From NCBI GenBank assembly GCA_007922225.1, contig ML679970.1:21388654-21452653 (forward strand): a stretch of DNA of 64,000 bases, written 5' to 3'. The notes beneath the pieces were generated by a model, which did not search any database, was not told the DNA's origin, and saw only the letters and a list, made by a program, of their open reading frames with translations. Shown here piece after piece: positions 1 to 12,439 of this stretch. How positions within the stretch are numbered: position 1 is the stretch's first letter; each line of letters opens with the position of its first letter. Origin of the DNA: Emydura subglobosa (Eukaryota; Chordata; Testudines; Chelidae). The translations under genes and the position numbers were made by a program.

Positions 1-1375
1 TACTCCATTGCCAGTTCCAATGATGGCTTCCGGTGGTACAGCCCTGACCACCCCTAGCCCTGGCATGTGGATGGCACAGGCCAATGCTCCGCTGGCTAAT
101 GGGAGGCTGCTGCAGAGATTTAACAGAAGCTGGGCTAGGAAGAGAATTCAAATCAGAGCCTCATTGTTCCCATTATCACAATGGAGAGAAACCATCCCCT
201 TCACTCACACCAACACCTAGCACTGGCTATTGAGTCAGCCGGCTTTTGTCTGAGGTTCAGATTTGGAGCCTAGGCCTCCCCTCTTACTGTATAGAGTCGA
301 AAAAGCAGATACTCTAGTGGCTTGCATTTCAAATAAGGTTTTCCCACTCCCAGTACCATGGTCACTGCCCACTTGGAAAAAGGAGACAGGACTGATGATT
401 AAATATTTGACAGGTTACAGTAATAACTATTGATACAATGCGCAGAGGCCCTGAATATAGAAGAGGATCTAACCAATAACTATTTACTTAAGGGAGATAA
501 CAACTAATGGGTTCAGACCTATTTAATCTAAGTTGTAGCCACTACCCTTTATTTAAGGTTCTGTATTTAAATAAGGGACTGATCTTGCCTACTTGCATAA
601 TAACCCAGTTATGCAGCACAGAGATCACCTTGCCCAGCACAGCCAATTACTGCTGTGAAAACTTTAGCACTTGCTTAAACAGGGGGACACAGACGGGAAG
701 CAAGGGGCTGCTGCAGCTCATCTCATTTGAAGGTTTCCTTTAGCTCTCCCAGCTGAAGAGGACATTTATGCAGTAAGAGTAGATTTTCCATTAGAATGTG
801 AACGGACTAAGTCTCCATTCACTTTGAAATCCCAAGAACTTTTTAAGGTAATATTATTGCTGTCCCCTCACAGTCAATATTAGCAACCAAGCAGAATATA
901 CATGAGCTGGACTTAACTCACTGGACACCATCTACAGCAGATTGAATTTCTTTACCTTCTGCTGCCAAAAGAAATGAACAAGCAGGAGGACAAAGAGAGC
1001 TCTGATCTGGCCTTACAAGTTGATAGAACCAGTTAAGTATAGAGCTTGCACAGGTTTTTCCTAGAATACTATATACATTTTTGCTGAGCTGGGATTTTGA
1101 AGATGACTAGCTGTTAGTAATATTTTGTATTGGTAAAGCACAGCACAAGCTACCTACATACAGCAGAAGCTGCAGGCAGCAGGGTGTTCGATCTCTCTTA
1201 TTAAAGTCCTAAATGTTTCACCATAAACCTTAAGGCACTGATAACACAGTGATGGACAGCAAATAATGCATCAACATGTGAGATGGACACCAGTTGACAG
1301 CACGACAATGGGGAGTAGGGAATATTTTGGACAAGGGCCGTTAGAGCAAACCGACAAAGTTGTAGTGAAAAAGGA

Positions 1376-1590
1376 AGTGTGACTGAGTAGTAAGAGCAGG
1401 GAATGTAGATTTGACTCCTGCCCATTCTACTGACCTGCTGGAAAAATCATTTAGCTAGCTTCAGTGTCTCCATCTGTACTATGGAGGTACTTACCTTTGT
1501 GAAGCACTTTGAAATCCTTTGTGTTATGTTTGTACAACACCTAGTACAACAGGGCCCTGATTAGAGCCTCAAGGTGCTATTAAAATATCA
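1376..1590 (+). repeat. MIR-like SINE with L2-type tail
   Basis: The order of sequence elements matches a degraded tRNA-derived SINE: an A-box-like head with GAGTAGTAAGAGCAGGG, a B-box-like GATTTGACTCC, the core CTTCAGTGTCTCCATCTGTA, and a tail TGTACAACACCTAGTACAAC followed by AGGGCCCTGA. This tail is shared with L2-like 3' ends found widely in turtles. The family name is from memory. Confidence 0.6.
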
Positions 1591-1934
1591 GATACTTAAA
1601 AATGCCAGACAATAATAAAAAGGTTCTGTAGAAGTGCTGAGCATTATCGTCAGGATCCAGGCTTACTGCCGCAAAACTGGTTCTGTTCCAGCTTGTCGAG
1701 TTGTTCTACTTACATGAGGAGAGAGGAAATAACTTGAACTCAGATTGCATTTCCAAAGCAGATCTGTGAAGGTAGAATCAGAGAAATTAGAGATGGAAGA
1801 GACCCTCTGGATCCAGGCTATCTCCTCTGGGGGCCAGTTCAGATGGTCCCTTCTGTATACTTGTGAGTGCCACATTCTAGGCCTTCATAATCTATCCCCA
1901 CCCTACCTATTATCTCTCATTCAGTATTGAAAGG

Positions 1935-2275
1935 TTGACTCCTGCCTCCCGTCAGCCCGTGATGCCAGCCTCTATCGCCTACGTGTTACATTTTCAAACA
2001 AGCATCTCAGTTTTCTGCCCTCCTGCCCCACACCTGGGAAAAACTCCCTCTAAACATCTGCAAAACTAACTCATTATCCCCCTTCAAAACCCTCTTTAAA
2101 ACTCCACTTTGCCATGAAGCCTACAAAAAACATGACAATGTTTAGGCTGCCGGTGGGCTGAGACCACTGCCTATTATGCTGACCAGCTTTGGCTCATTAT
2201 TTCCCTGTACTCCCATTGACCTAACTGTATCCATCTATTGTTTTGTGACTCCGTAACAGGGTCAGCTGCCTCCTG
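1935..2275 (+). mobile_element. L2-like LINE 3' fragment
   Basis: The text from GACTCCTGCCTCCCGTCAGC through CTCTTTAAAACTCCACTTTG and GCCATGAAGCCTACAAAAAA to the GACCACTGCCTATTATGCTG block resembles the end of the second ORF and the 3' UTR of turtle L2-like LINEs. Several stops break the frame. It is 5'-truncated and old. Confidence 0.5.
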
Positions 2276-5019
2276 AGCATCCCCTCATAGCCAGAGGTCA
2301 CTCTGAAGTGTCCTGCTACCAATTTCTCCCCATCTCAGGGTCCCATTTATTGACTCCTCACATAGTGCCCTACAGGCTCCGACCCTAGTTCAGTCACGCT
2401 CTCCGGTCAGGTAGACCATCCCCAGCTCTTCTTCCCAGAACTAACCCCAATGCAAAATCTCCTGGGTAGAGCTCAGCCTTCTTCAGCCTTCCAGGCCTCC
2501 AAGCCCTTCTCCCAGTCAGGGTCTCTAGTAAGAACTGGGTCCAGTACACCCAGATTTCACTTGGCTGGAATTCAGCCTCTCTCAGCCCCCTGGTTTTGGC
2601 TTCCCATCCAAAACCCTTCTTTAAGTCAGGGTCTCTAGCAGTAGCTTCCTACTCACTCTGTCACAGCTCTCTTGGTCAGAGTCTTCCCTGAGGAAACCTT
2701 TCACCGTCTCTCTACCATTCCCTGAGCTTCCGCACCCCTTCCTTGCAGCCTCCTGCTGCTCTTTACAGGGCCATCATCCTCATCTCTTCCAGGCGTGACT
2801 CACTCTGCAAACATACCCAGTCCAGCCCTAGTTCTTGCTCCCAAAGAAGTGCATGCAGCAGCGAGTTCTCCAAATGAGCGACATGGAACAGCTAGGGGAA
2901 AGGGAGAAATCTCACCTTATGGGTGACTTGCCTGGTTTGAAGAAATAAAAATAAAATCCTCCATGTTCATCAGGCTCAAGAGTTGAATTTTAAAAGTACC
3001 AAAGTGCCCACAGGGACACGGCCCAGCTTCTAGTGAAAGCACAGACCATGCCATGCAGACAGAGGGCTTTGGCTCTGTCTCTAACCCAGCTGGCAGAAAT
3101 GGGGAGTAATGCAGAAATAGGGGCAGGGGGAAACCTTCCTGCGGGCTCAGCTGTGCTGGGAGAGCTGCACTCATCCCTTCTCAGTCAAGAGAAGGGGGAA
3201 ATGAGGACGATTTTGCAAGACAGAATACTTTTGTAGGCTTCACAAACAATGGTGTAACGCTGAAGCTGCAGGCTCTCTGTAATAATGCTTTGGGTATGTT
3301 CAAAGCCTTCTACAAACACAAGCGATTTGTAGGTGAAAGGCAGGCAGAGGTGGTGGGGAAGATACGTTATTGCCTTTCTCTATGGCTTCCTTCAGGTGCT
3401 ATTTATAGAGCATTAGGCTCCAGTCAATATGGTATACAGACTAAAAATGGTAGGAGCTAGTGAACTTGTTTGGAACATTCTCTTCTGCTGGCTCCTGTGC
3501 CTGCCCCCATCTGTGGGACGCTGCTGTTTTTCTTGGTGCCCTTACAGAGCAGGCTACGGGGCTATTCTGGCTCCCTCTGAAGTGTTAGCAGCCTGGCTGT
3601 GAAATGTAGTGAGCCTGAAGAGGCTTTCTTGGTAATTAGTGCAGCTCTACTCTGGGGAGCCATTTGGGGCTCAGAAAAACCAAGCAACAATAGAAAGACC
3701 CACCCCCTCTGTGCCATCTGCAACAGTAGGCAGGAATGGATGGCCTGGCAGGCTGCTAGTGGTTAGAGGCCTATCGCAACAGCACTGTTCCATGTTTCTA
3801 TAGGATTTAGGCAGGCCATTAGGAGTAAGGTAAAAACATTACACCAGTAACAAATCATTGTGCCAAAAGACGCATCTGTTTCAGAATTTCATGGTTTCCA
3901 AAGTGTCTGTGATCTAATCTGGATGTTAGCAGAAAGGCATCTTGAGTGACTTTCAATTTAGATTTTTTTCAGTAGAGCCTATTTTATCACAGTCACAAGA
4001 ATGGGCTTTTGTTCCCATCTCTCACGCAGACAGATTCCCTTTTTTCCATACTAAAAAGGAGCTGAGCAGAGGCAGATATTATCAAGGCAGAGATTCTGCA
4101 GGACAATGTTAATAGGATGCCAGGTGATCTGGAATATAACAGCTGCAGCTATTTGGCTTCTTCTCCGAGCACAAGTCTGCATGTGCGTATAGCACTGATT
4201 TAGCTAATCTGCTCTAGCTCCCTGAAAGGACAATCTAATATTTCACATTTGGGAAGAAAAAGACTAGAGGGAAAGTTGCATTGCCAACTGAGAAAAAAAA
4301 AAATGCCCTGACTTTTCTGAAGTTTGGGGCTGCTCACTTGTCCACGCTGGTTTATTACTTTGTCAGTCTCACTAGGTGTTAGTTTTATCTCAGTCAACTA
4401 ATATCGCAGTCTAATCCACTGAAGCCTGTAATAGGTTTAGGAATAACAAGGGTTTACATCCTCATTAGTGTTCAACACTCAGTGTCAGAAGAAAGTAACA
4501 GTGTCAGAGTCCCTTCTACGAAAGCAGAATTTAAAGAGAGCTGGCTGGGTGGGGGGGAGGGGCAGTGGAGTTTGGGAATGGAAAAAAAATCTAAAATTCA
4601 ATGTGAGGAGTGGAAAGATGGAGGAGGGGAGAAATATGGGGGAAGGGCAACTAATGAGGGATGGGCAGAGGAAGTACAAGGAAGGGGAAGTTATGGAGAG
4701 CCTGATCCTGTGAACAGTTACTATGAACTTAGTGCCACTGAAGTGTATAGTCGTGAGTATTTGCAAGCAAGCCTGGTGATTTTAAGGCAGGGACTACCCC
4801 CGCCTCTATGCCGTGTACAGCACAGATCACACTGACAGCACTCCACTCATTTTTATATTATGTGGGCTATTGATCTCCTTATAATGCACACACAGCAAAG
4901 CTAGAATTTGGCATTGGGGGTATTCACGCTTTGTTCACGTGGCCCGCTTGCTGGAGATTCAGCCACCTTATACAGCGGGTGAAAGAATCACACCCCTGAG
5001 CTCCATAGCTGTGCTGATC

Positions 5020-5222
5020 TAACCCCAGTGTAGACACAGCAAGGGGAATAGAAGCATTCTTCCGTTGACCTAGCTACCATTGCTTGGGACGATGGAGTTT
5101 CTACAGTGATGGAAAAACCCCTTCTGTTGCTGTAGGACGCACCCACTCTATGACAGTCCAATAATATAGCTGTGGTGCCGTAACAGTGCCTGTGTAGTGC
5201 CCACGGTGTAAGCATGGCCTCA
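5020..5222. mobile_element. Degraded MITE with GTCTACAC-type end
   Basis: The left part carries CAGTGTAGACACAGC and the interior AAAAACCCCTTCTGTTGCTG. The same interior occurs at about 46220-46250 (AAAAACCCCTTCTGTTGATG), so the two are copies of one family. The right end contains TGTGTAGTGCCCACGGTGTA. No clean target duplication was seen. Confidence 0.55.
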
Positions 5223-5528
5223 GTGACCTGGTTTTCAGAAATGCTGAGGACCCAGCACTTACCATGGAAAGTGGGAGCCCCTGGATCCTCCACACGTCTG
5301 AGAATTAGGCCACTTACTTAGGCACTTAACCATTAGCTCCCACTTTTGCATACCTTGGCCAAGACTCCTGCATTCTATCTCCAGCTCTACAGTGACTTAC
5401 TCTGTAACTGAGCAGTAAAATGGTGTTAGCCTCCCTGTATTGCAGTTTCTCTCTCTGTTTGAGAGATCATAGATTCAGTCAGATGCTTAAGGTCAGAAGG
5501 GACCACAATGATCATCTAGTCTGACCGC

Positions 5529-5842
5529 AGTGCCTGGTTAAAGAGTTTTGGGGGCCTGTGCACTATGGAAACTGGGGGTCCCCCACCTTCACTGCAGTTT
5601 GACCTGGTTGCTCCCATCACGTCAGGTGAAACCTGAGCAGCACCGCAGCCCCATGTGCCAGACCACAACGCCACTCGTTCAACTTTGGCCAGCTGCTCCT
5701 CTGGCATGAGAAGAGGCCAAACCTGAGTAACATTGTGACCCTGTGCACCAGATGGCAATGCCACCCACCTAAATCTGGTGGTTGGCGGCCCTGGGCAAGT
5801 GCATGGACTGCACAGTGGTTAATCTGGGCCTGCTGCCAGCAT
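5529..5842. repeat. Unidentified insert within the CR1 copy
   Basis: About 310 bases interrupt the CR1 between CTAGTCTGACC and the ACACAGGCC block. It is GC-richer than the host element and partly repetitive within itself (GTGCACTATGG / GTGCACCAGATGG; CCAGACCACAACGCC / CAGATGGCAATGCC). I cannot name it, and no clear terminal repeats or target duplication were found. Confidence 0.5.
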
Positions 5843-6201
5843 AACACAGGCCATGAAATGTCACCAAGCGATTCCTACATCAAGCCCCTAACTTATATTT
5901 GAGCTAAAGCATATCTTCTGGAAAGACATCCAATTTTGATTTAAGGACTTTCAGTAATGGAGAATCCACCACATCATTAGGTACATTGTTCCAGTGGCTA
6001 CTTATCCTCACTTTAAAATTTGTACTTTATATTTAGTCTGAATCGGTTTCACTTCAGCTCCCAGGCACTGAATCTTGTTATGCCTTTGCTAATTTAAACA
6101 GCCTTCTGCTATGATAAATCTTCTCATGTAGCTACTCTAACTATGATCAAGACACCTCTCAACTTTCTCTTTGATAAATTAAATAGATCAAGCTTTTTCA
6201 G

Positions 6202-6219
6202 TCTCTCTCTCTCTCTCTG
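6202..6219. repeat. (CT)n microsatellite
   Basis: This is a run of about nine CT units within degraded CR1 sequence. Confidence 0.9.
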
Positions 6220-6314
6220 TAAAGCAGGTTTTCTAAATTTTCAGTCAAATAGCTGATGGACCTGTCCCCCTTATTTTTACTGAGAGTAGAGTTATAAATA
6301 TGTAGATATCGAGT

Positions 6315-6876
6315 ACAAAGAAGGGCAACAAAAATGATTAGGGGTTTGGAACCGCTTCTATATGAGGAGAGATTATATAGACTGGGACTGTTCAGCTTGG
6401 AAAAGAGACAACTCAAGGGGGACATGATCGAGGTCTATAAAATCATGAATAGTGTGGAGAAAGTAAGTGTTATTTATCCCTTCACATAAAACATGAACCA
6501 GGGGTCATCTAATAAAATTGAGAGGCAGTAGGTTTAAAACAAAAATAAGGATGTACTTCTTCACACAGTGCACAGTCAACCTCTGCAACTCATTGCCAGG
6601 GCATTTTGTGAGGGCCAAAAATGTAACTGGGTTCAAAGAAGAATGAGATAAGTTCATGGAGGATAGGTCCATTGATGGCTATTAGTTAAGATGGTCAGGG
6701 TTGTAACCCCATTACAGAGGTGTCCTTAAGCCTCTGACTGCTAGATTCTGGGACTGGATCACTCAAATTGCCCTGTTCTGTGCACTCCCTCTGAAGCATC
6801 CAGCCACTGTCAGAATATAAGCTACTGGGCTAGATGGACCATTGGTCTGACGCATTATGGCCATTCTTATGTCATA
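6315..6876 (+). mobile_element. CR1 LINE 3' end, plus strand
   Basis: It begins around AGAAGGGCAACAAAAATGAT, passes CTTGGAAAAGAGACAACTC and GACATGATCGAGGTCTATAA, which encode the end of the CR1 reverse-transcriptase ORF, and ends with the characteristic CTAGATGGACCATTGGTCTG and GGCCATTCTTATG 3' terminus. It is heavily 5'-truncated and frame-broken. Confidence 0.85.
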
Positions 6877-7360
6877 GGTTAGATCGACTATTGCTTGTGG
6901 ACCATTTTATTTTATTTTGTATGACACCCTTAGAAGACCAAATATATTTTCAATGCATTTGGCAAACCCTGATTCACAATCACCCCATTTCCACCACTGT
7001 CCAATGGTGGAAATAATATGGCCCCAGATTGCTTACTTCTTTGCACTCATACCAAGGAGGGCTGCAGAAATGTGCGTGACTGAGGAAATTTGATGTGTTA
7101 CATTATTTCCCATGGAAGACGCAGACTGGGGAGCTTAAGATCACACCATCGCGTTTTAGTACCGAGATGAAGCATCTGTATTTCATTTTACTGTAATATA
7201 TATTTAATTTAATTTCTTGAGGCCAAAACTGTAAATTTCAGACTGTTTAAAAACGGAAGCTATGCCCACCCCCACTCAGAAACATTGAACAGTAGGTCCC
7301 TTTTAAGTCTGAATTGTGCATTCCTACAAGTTTCCCCTGGCCTGTGAAATGTGCCCCTGA

Positions 7361-7615
7361 CTGAGGCCATGTCTACACGAGAGAGCTTTACAGTGGCACA
7401 GATCTCTCATGTAGCTGCTTTATGTTGATGGGAGAGAGCACTCCCATCAACACAACTAAACCACCCCCCAGCAAGCGTCAGTAACTATAGCAGCAGTAGC
7501 GCTGTCCCCACTAACGCTTACACTGGTATAACATGTCATTAGGGGTTGGTTTTCTTTCACACCCGAGTGACATAACTTATACCGACATAAGCGGGAGTGT
7601 AGACAGTCTAATTTA
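7361..7615. mobile_element. MITE with GTCTACAC/GTGTAGAC inverted ends
   Basis: The left end reads GGCCATGTCTACACGAGAG, and the right end GGGAGTGTAGACAGTC is its approximate inverse complement (shared TGTCTACAC). The interior (TTACAGTGGCACAG..CTGCTTTATGTTGATGGGAG) is related to the copy at 37903. It is a non-autonomous DNA transposon of a kind very common in turtles, with no coding capacity. Confidence 0.7.
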
Positions 7616-7744
7616 CCAAGCTCCTACTCTTGCCTAATTCACATCGTTGCCACAGACTCCTTAGGGCCTGATCTTATTTTCGTATTTAAAACCCACGGTT
7701 TACATAGAATAACTAAATGCTCTCAATTCTGTTCCCCTCATCCC

Positions 7745-7862
7745 TCCCTAGAGATTGTCACCCTCATTTCATTCTATCTGATCTGTGTCTCAGATGTAAA
7801 CACCTTATGTTCTCGGAAAAGGGCCTCGTTTGTCATCTTGGGTGCTATAAAAATAAAATCAC
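7745..7862 (+). repeat. L2/SINE-type tail fragment
   Basis: The stretch ending CATCTTGGGTGCTATAAAAA and ATAAAATC resembles a degraded L2-type tail with the TGTAAACxCC..GGGCC spacing. It is short and uncertain. Confidence 0.35.
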
Positions 7863-8500
7863 CAAGAGCACTGCTTTTGAGTTTAGAGATTTTTCATTTC
7901 TGAAATGCCAAGGTGGAACAACAGCACAGAGCTGACGCAACCATAGGGAGAGGAGAGGTTATGGTGCCAGGGAATTTCTGGATTACAGCATAGTTACACA
8001 TATAGAATAATTTTATCTGCATTCACTAAAAGACTTTAAATAAGGCATGAGACACCACATTTATTTCTAGAAGAATTCCGAGACTGCTTTTTAGCAAAAC
8101 AATTACGTGCTGATGTTTCAAGTGGTATAGCTAGCAAAGCGAGAAGCGGCACAGCTGGCAATGCAAGTTCTTGGATACTCCCCTTTCTAGCCTCTTTACA
8201 ATCCCCAATATGGACGTGCTCTCACCTCGCTATTCCGAAAATTGTGCCTGGGGAACTGAAGGCAACAGGCCTTTCCTAGCACTCACTTTGTCCCTGTTGT
8301 AAACAGTATTCTCCTTAGGGTTATTGTACCCCAAGGCCAGGGAGACCTTCGACCCTCCCTCTCAGAAAGGCCCAGATCACAAACGTGCACTTCGTTAAGG
8401 CACAAAGTCATCTTCTGTAGGAGAACAAAAAGCAAACTTTAAGGTGAGAGGGCAGCTTGCCCTGTGTAAGGAAAGTGACTTCCCCCATGGAAATACAAAC

Positions 8501-8582
8501 GGCAGGGAACTTGCAAGGAGCTGCAGCGTTTTAAGGAGAGAGGGCAGGGGATTTGCAAGAAGCTGCAGCGCTTTGCTTTAGG
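8501..8582. repeat. Two-copy tandem duplication, about 42-base unit
   Basis: GGCAGGGAACTTGCAAGGAG with CTGCAGCGTTTT at 8501 is repeated as GGCAGGGGATTTGCAAGAAG with CTGCAGCGCTTT at 8543. The copies differ by a few substitutions. Confidence 0.85.
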
Positions 8583-9776
8583 CTAAGATCACATTTAACC
8601 CTGTCCATCCAAACGCACCCCAGCATCTTTAAATACACCTCCATCTCATCGTGCTATGCTTAATTGGACAGCAAGCTGCTGGTATCACATTGCAGAGCGC
8701 TTTGTGTGAGAGCAGGGATTAGGCAGATGCGCAGCCAAGACAGACACACGATAGTCAAAGCTGACAGCTAGCTGGGAACCTCTTAAACAAACACAGTCTT
8801 TCATTTGCTGTGTAGAGGTCAGTCTGCACAGCTGTAGTCTGGCATTGTTAGATCCTGGGACTGAGCAAGGCAATTAGTGAGCATGTAAATTAGATAGTCT
8901 CCCAAGGCGAAGGCACCAAAGGGGTCATAGAGCACTTCCTACAGGCTCTCAGGGCAAGTGAGTAGCATGCTGCCGGGGAAGGAGGAGGAGCTTGGGGCAA
9001 AGGGCTTCAGGGAGAAGGCCCTCACCTAGGAAAGCTCAGCAAGAGAAGAAATGACATTCTAAGGAAACAGCTGGACATGGGAAAGGATAATGGGACCCGG
9101 GACAAGGCAGCTCACTGCACCTCAAGAGACTTGTCACATTTATACCCAGCTAATCTGTGCTGGAGCAGAGGACGGGGATGCTCTTCTGCCAGAGAGGAGC
9201 CATAGCAAGACCGTAATGAGCGTTAGAAAAGAGGAACAGAACCACTTACGGAAGCCAAGAGGAGCGGAGGCAGCATCTTTTTGTTGTCAGAGGTCGCATG
9301 GCACCAGAACGAGCGTCTCTCTCTTTTGTTTTAATGGCAGGTGAGAAGCATGTTACAGGGAGTGCGATACTGGTAACTGGGGAGCCCTTTTGAAGATGCT
9401 TCCTGTGAGCAAGTAGTGTCCCCACCCTCCTCCAAACACCGTCCACTCAGCCTGTGGTAAGTCAGAACATCCAGGAAGTGGGTGTTTGAATCAAAATGAA
9501 ACAAAATCCAGCTCAGGCCTTCTCAGCCCACACCAGGAGTCTTCTCTAGCTAGAGAGCCACTCCCCACTCCCTTCTGTCCAGCTAGGGAAGCTACAGGCC
9601 ATTGAACTGGAGATGTGTAATGAATCCATGTCTTCACTGTGCTGTGTTATGGCTCCTGGCTGCGCGTTGTGTTGACTTTTCACAGTAGTACTTGCCCTGT
9701 GTTCCTGCAATCCAGTTAGCCTATTAAAGTAGAAGGCTTGAAACTTGTATCTTATTTTTCAAGATTATAGATCTTT

Positions 9777-9810
9777 AAAAAAAAAAAAAAGAAAAAAAAG
9801 AAAAGAATAA
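9777..9810. repeat. A-rich simple repeat
   Basis: Runs of A are broken only by single G bases. Confidence 0.9.
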
Positions 9811-9874
9811 AAGGAGTAAAATGCAAATGATTGCCTGAGATTTTATCATAGTCCCTCTGGGTTTGCTCCAAGCC

Positions 9875-10422
9875 CATAGACTCAAACTTTATGGCCAGAA
9901 GGGACCATCATGATCATCTTGTCTAACCTCCTGCTCATTGCAGGCCACAGTACCTCACCCGCTCATGCTTTTAATAGACCCACAACCTGGGCGTTACTGA
10001 AGTCTTCAAATCATTATTTAAAGGCTGCAAGTTACCGAGAAGCCACCATTTACGCGAGTTTAAACCTACAAGTGACCTGGGCCCCATGCTGCAAAGGACG
10101 GTGAAAACCTCCTAGGGTCTCTGCAAATCTGACCCAGGGGAAAATTCTTTCCCAACCCCAAGTATGGCAGTCAATTGATCCAGAGCATTTTGGCAAGACG
10201 CATCCCAACCAGATACCTAGAAAAGAATTCTTTGTAGTAACTCCAAGACTCCCCATTTAGTGTCCCATTACCGGCTGTTCGGGATATTTGCTACTAGTTG
10301 TCGCAGATCGGCCACGTGCCATCGTAGGCAGTTTCATCATACCATCCCTTCCATAAACTTATCAAACTGTCTCGAACCCAGTTATGTGTTTTGTCCACAC
10401 TGCTCCCCTTGGAAGGCTGCAC
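9875..10422 (-). mobile_element. CR1 LINE 3' fragment, minus strand
   Basis: The plus strand starts CATAGACTCAAACTTTATGG then CCAGAAGGGACCATCATGAT. It runs through AGTGACCTGGGCCCCATGCT and GGGGAAAATTCTTTCCCAAC to CATCATACCATCCCTTCCAT and CCCCTTGGAAGGCTGC. This is collinear with the CR1 at 43737-44275, so both are minus-strand copies of one subfamily. It is 5'-truncated and non-coding. Confidence 0.88.
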
Positions 10423-10499
10423 TAGCAGTGCTACAGGAAATGAAAGCGGTTTCCCTGCAGTGACTCGCCCATGCTGCTCAGGAGTACTGTTGCACCAAC

Positions 10500-10760
10500 T
10501 AAGGAGGCGGCAAATTCACCACCATCAGATCGATCTATCCAGATCGATTGAGTGGCAGTGAAGACCCACTCAATCGCTCCTGAAGTCGATTCACTTAAAC
10601 CACCTTCTCAAAAGGCGTAGCGCTGCGTCGATGGGAACACATTTCCTGTCGGCGCATCACAGTGGAGATGGCGTGCTAAAGGGAAGTTAGGAAGTCGATG
10701 GGAGTTACACAAGCTACTCAGCATAGCTTGTGTAACTCCCAGCGATTGCCGCTGAATTTC
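10500..10760. mobile_element. MITE-like repeat with ATCGAT-rich interior
   Basis: The text CAGATCGATCTATCCAGATC, GATTGAGTGGCAGTGAAGAC, and later GGCGTAGCGCTGCGTCGATG resembles a turtle MITE family. Near its right part GTTACACAAGCTA and TAGCTTGTGTAAC form an inverted repeat (about 10704-10735). Exact ends were not resolved. Confidence 0.45.
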
Positions 10761-11201
10761 CCTGCAAGGGTGTACTAAACCTATGTCGTGAAGAAAGTCG
10801 CTCAGCTCTCCATGCTCCAGTTGCTGATGCCACGCCAGTGTGGAGGTCAAAGGCTGGCTGTGAGCCACTCTCTTCTCTGCTTTCTTCCAGTTTCCCTGAG
10901 GGAGACAGGAACTCACTGATCATTTTCGGTTTAGGTCAAGTCAGTCTTTCCATAACTGGGTAAGCTCTATGCACGGAAACAAGCTCCTCCCTCTCACTGA
11001 CGCACATCAAGGGAGAGCAACGATAGTTTTATGTACTCTCATATTTCATAGAGCCTGAGTAGTATCTCCAGCACATGGCAAAGTTTGGATGGGGTGCAGT
11101 AAATCAGGTGAATAAAGATTAAAAAAAAAATAAACAAAAGACAGCTGCGTCATTTCCTGAGCACCATCCATCCTGTGCCTGGAGAGGGGCCAGGATCTTG
11201 T

Positions 11202-11223
11202 GGGGGGGGGGGGGGGGGGGGGG
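11202..11223. repeat. Poly(G) run, 22 bases
   Basis: This is an uninterrupted G homopolymer on the plus strand. Confidence 0.95.
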
Positions 11224-12439
11224 AAATAGTCTAATTATATGATCCCATACTATTCTAATGCATATGGCACATGGGGCCAAATTACGGTTGTACAGGCAAC
11301 CTGCATTCTGGCTTTCCTTAACTGGAGTGTTTGACTTTGCAGCCTGAATAATGTTCTTTTAACAAGAGCTGCCATTGTCAAAAGAGCCTAAGGTGTATGA
11401 AATTCAACGGGGGTTGGGCACTTAACTCTCAGCTCCTTGACAATGACAACTGTAGTTTTTTGTAAATAATCAATAATTTAAGGGATGAAGCTATGTTGCC
11501 CTGTAGCTTTTTAAAGAAATGTCTTAAAACCAGGGAATTCCCGGGTTACAAATTATGAAAACACACACAAACACCAGAAGTATATTAATGAAGATTTACC
11601 ATCCCCAAACAACCTTAACTGCCCTTGTATCCTCACCACCCTGTGTGCCCTCCCTGCAAGGGAGATGAAACATCTTTCACCAGTATCACAGCTACATTAA
11701 AAGTTAAATGCTAGGTACCTTAGTTCAGTCAAGAACTCATCTGTGGTAGAAGTAGGGAGAGACTTCAGGAGTTCCTAGATCCCAGCCCTGTTCTCATTTC
11801 TTCTAAGGTGGCACCTTTATCACTTCCTTTTTTGGAGCATAGGAAATTCTCTATGGGCTGGATACAAGTTTCTCAAACTATGCAGAAGTACCATGCATGC
11901 CTTAGGAGCTCTGTATAACTCTTCTTTTCCAATTAAGCTCTGGGCAAACATAGAACAGATTCATGGACATCCCTAAGGAATGCATGATACTCACATTGCT
12001 CTGGAAGCCAACATCTGGTGGAAGAAGCCGAGATGTGAATTATAAGTCTTGTGGAGTGCCTAAATATAAACAATCTGTTTTTAATAACTCCATAATCACT
12101 CCTGTAACTTCCCCAACCTTCCCAAAGGCCCCAGTCCTCACCAGGACCAACACATTAAAACAGACTATGGAATAACTGGACCTAGCAGTCTTGGAGTTAT
12201 GACAACCCAGAAAACATTCAGAAAGTTTCTCAAGCAGTTGAATTACTTCATTTTTGGAATCCAGTTCTCTCCAGTGTCCTGCCCACATCATCTCAAACAT
12301 TGCACACAAAAAAACCCCTCCACCCTGGCCTGTGAAATTCCAAGTCAATTGGTTTTGGGTGGGGTCAAAAAAATCAAAACTTACCAGGTATGTTTATTCA
12401 CATTTGAGCTCTTCTTCTATCCACACACAAACCAATCTT

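Larger units (their letters stand above)
1..5000. other. Intergenic DNA downstream of NCKIPSD, leftmost part
   Basis: No gene is supported here. The open frames are short and lack domains. A MIR-like/L2-tail SINE (about 1376-1590) and an L2-like LINE piece (about 1935-2275) are recognisable. A purine-rich stretch on the plus strand lies at about 4545-4700. From 2300 to 4540 I see nothing else. Confidence 0.75.
5467..6238 (-). mobile_element. CR1 LINE 3' fragment, interrupted
   Basis: The piece at 5467-5528 is the end of a minus-strand CR1 (GGTCAGAAGGGACCACAATG ATCATCTAGTCTGACC on the plus strand). About 5843-6238 continues the same element (GAGAATCCACCACATCATTA and the text around GTTATGCCTTTGCT). 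About 5529-5842 does not belong to CR1 and looks like a later insertion. A CT microsatellite sits at 6202-6219 near the 5'-truncated end. Confidence 0.75.
7870..9860. other. Intergenic stretch without a gene
   Basis: I see no exon. It contains a 42-base imperfect tandem duplication (8501-8582) and an A-rich run at 9777-9810. Open frames on both strands are short and show no domain. Confidence 0.75.
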
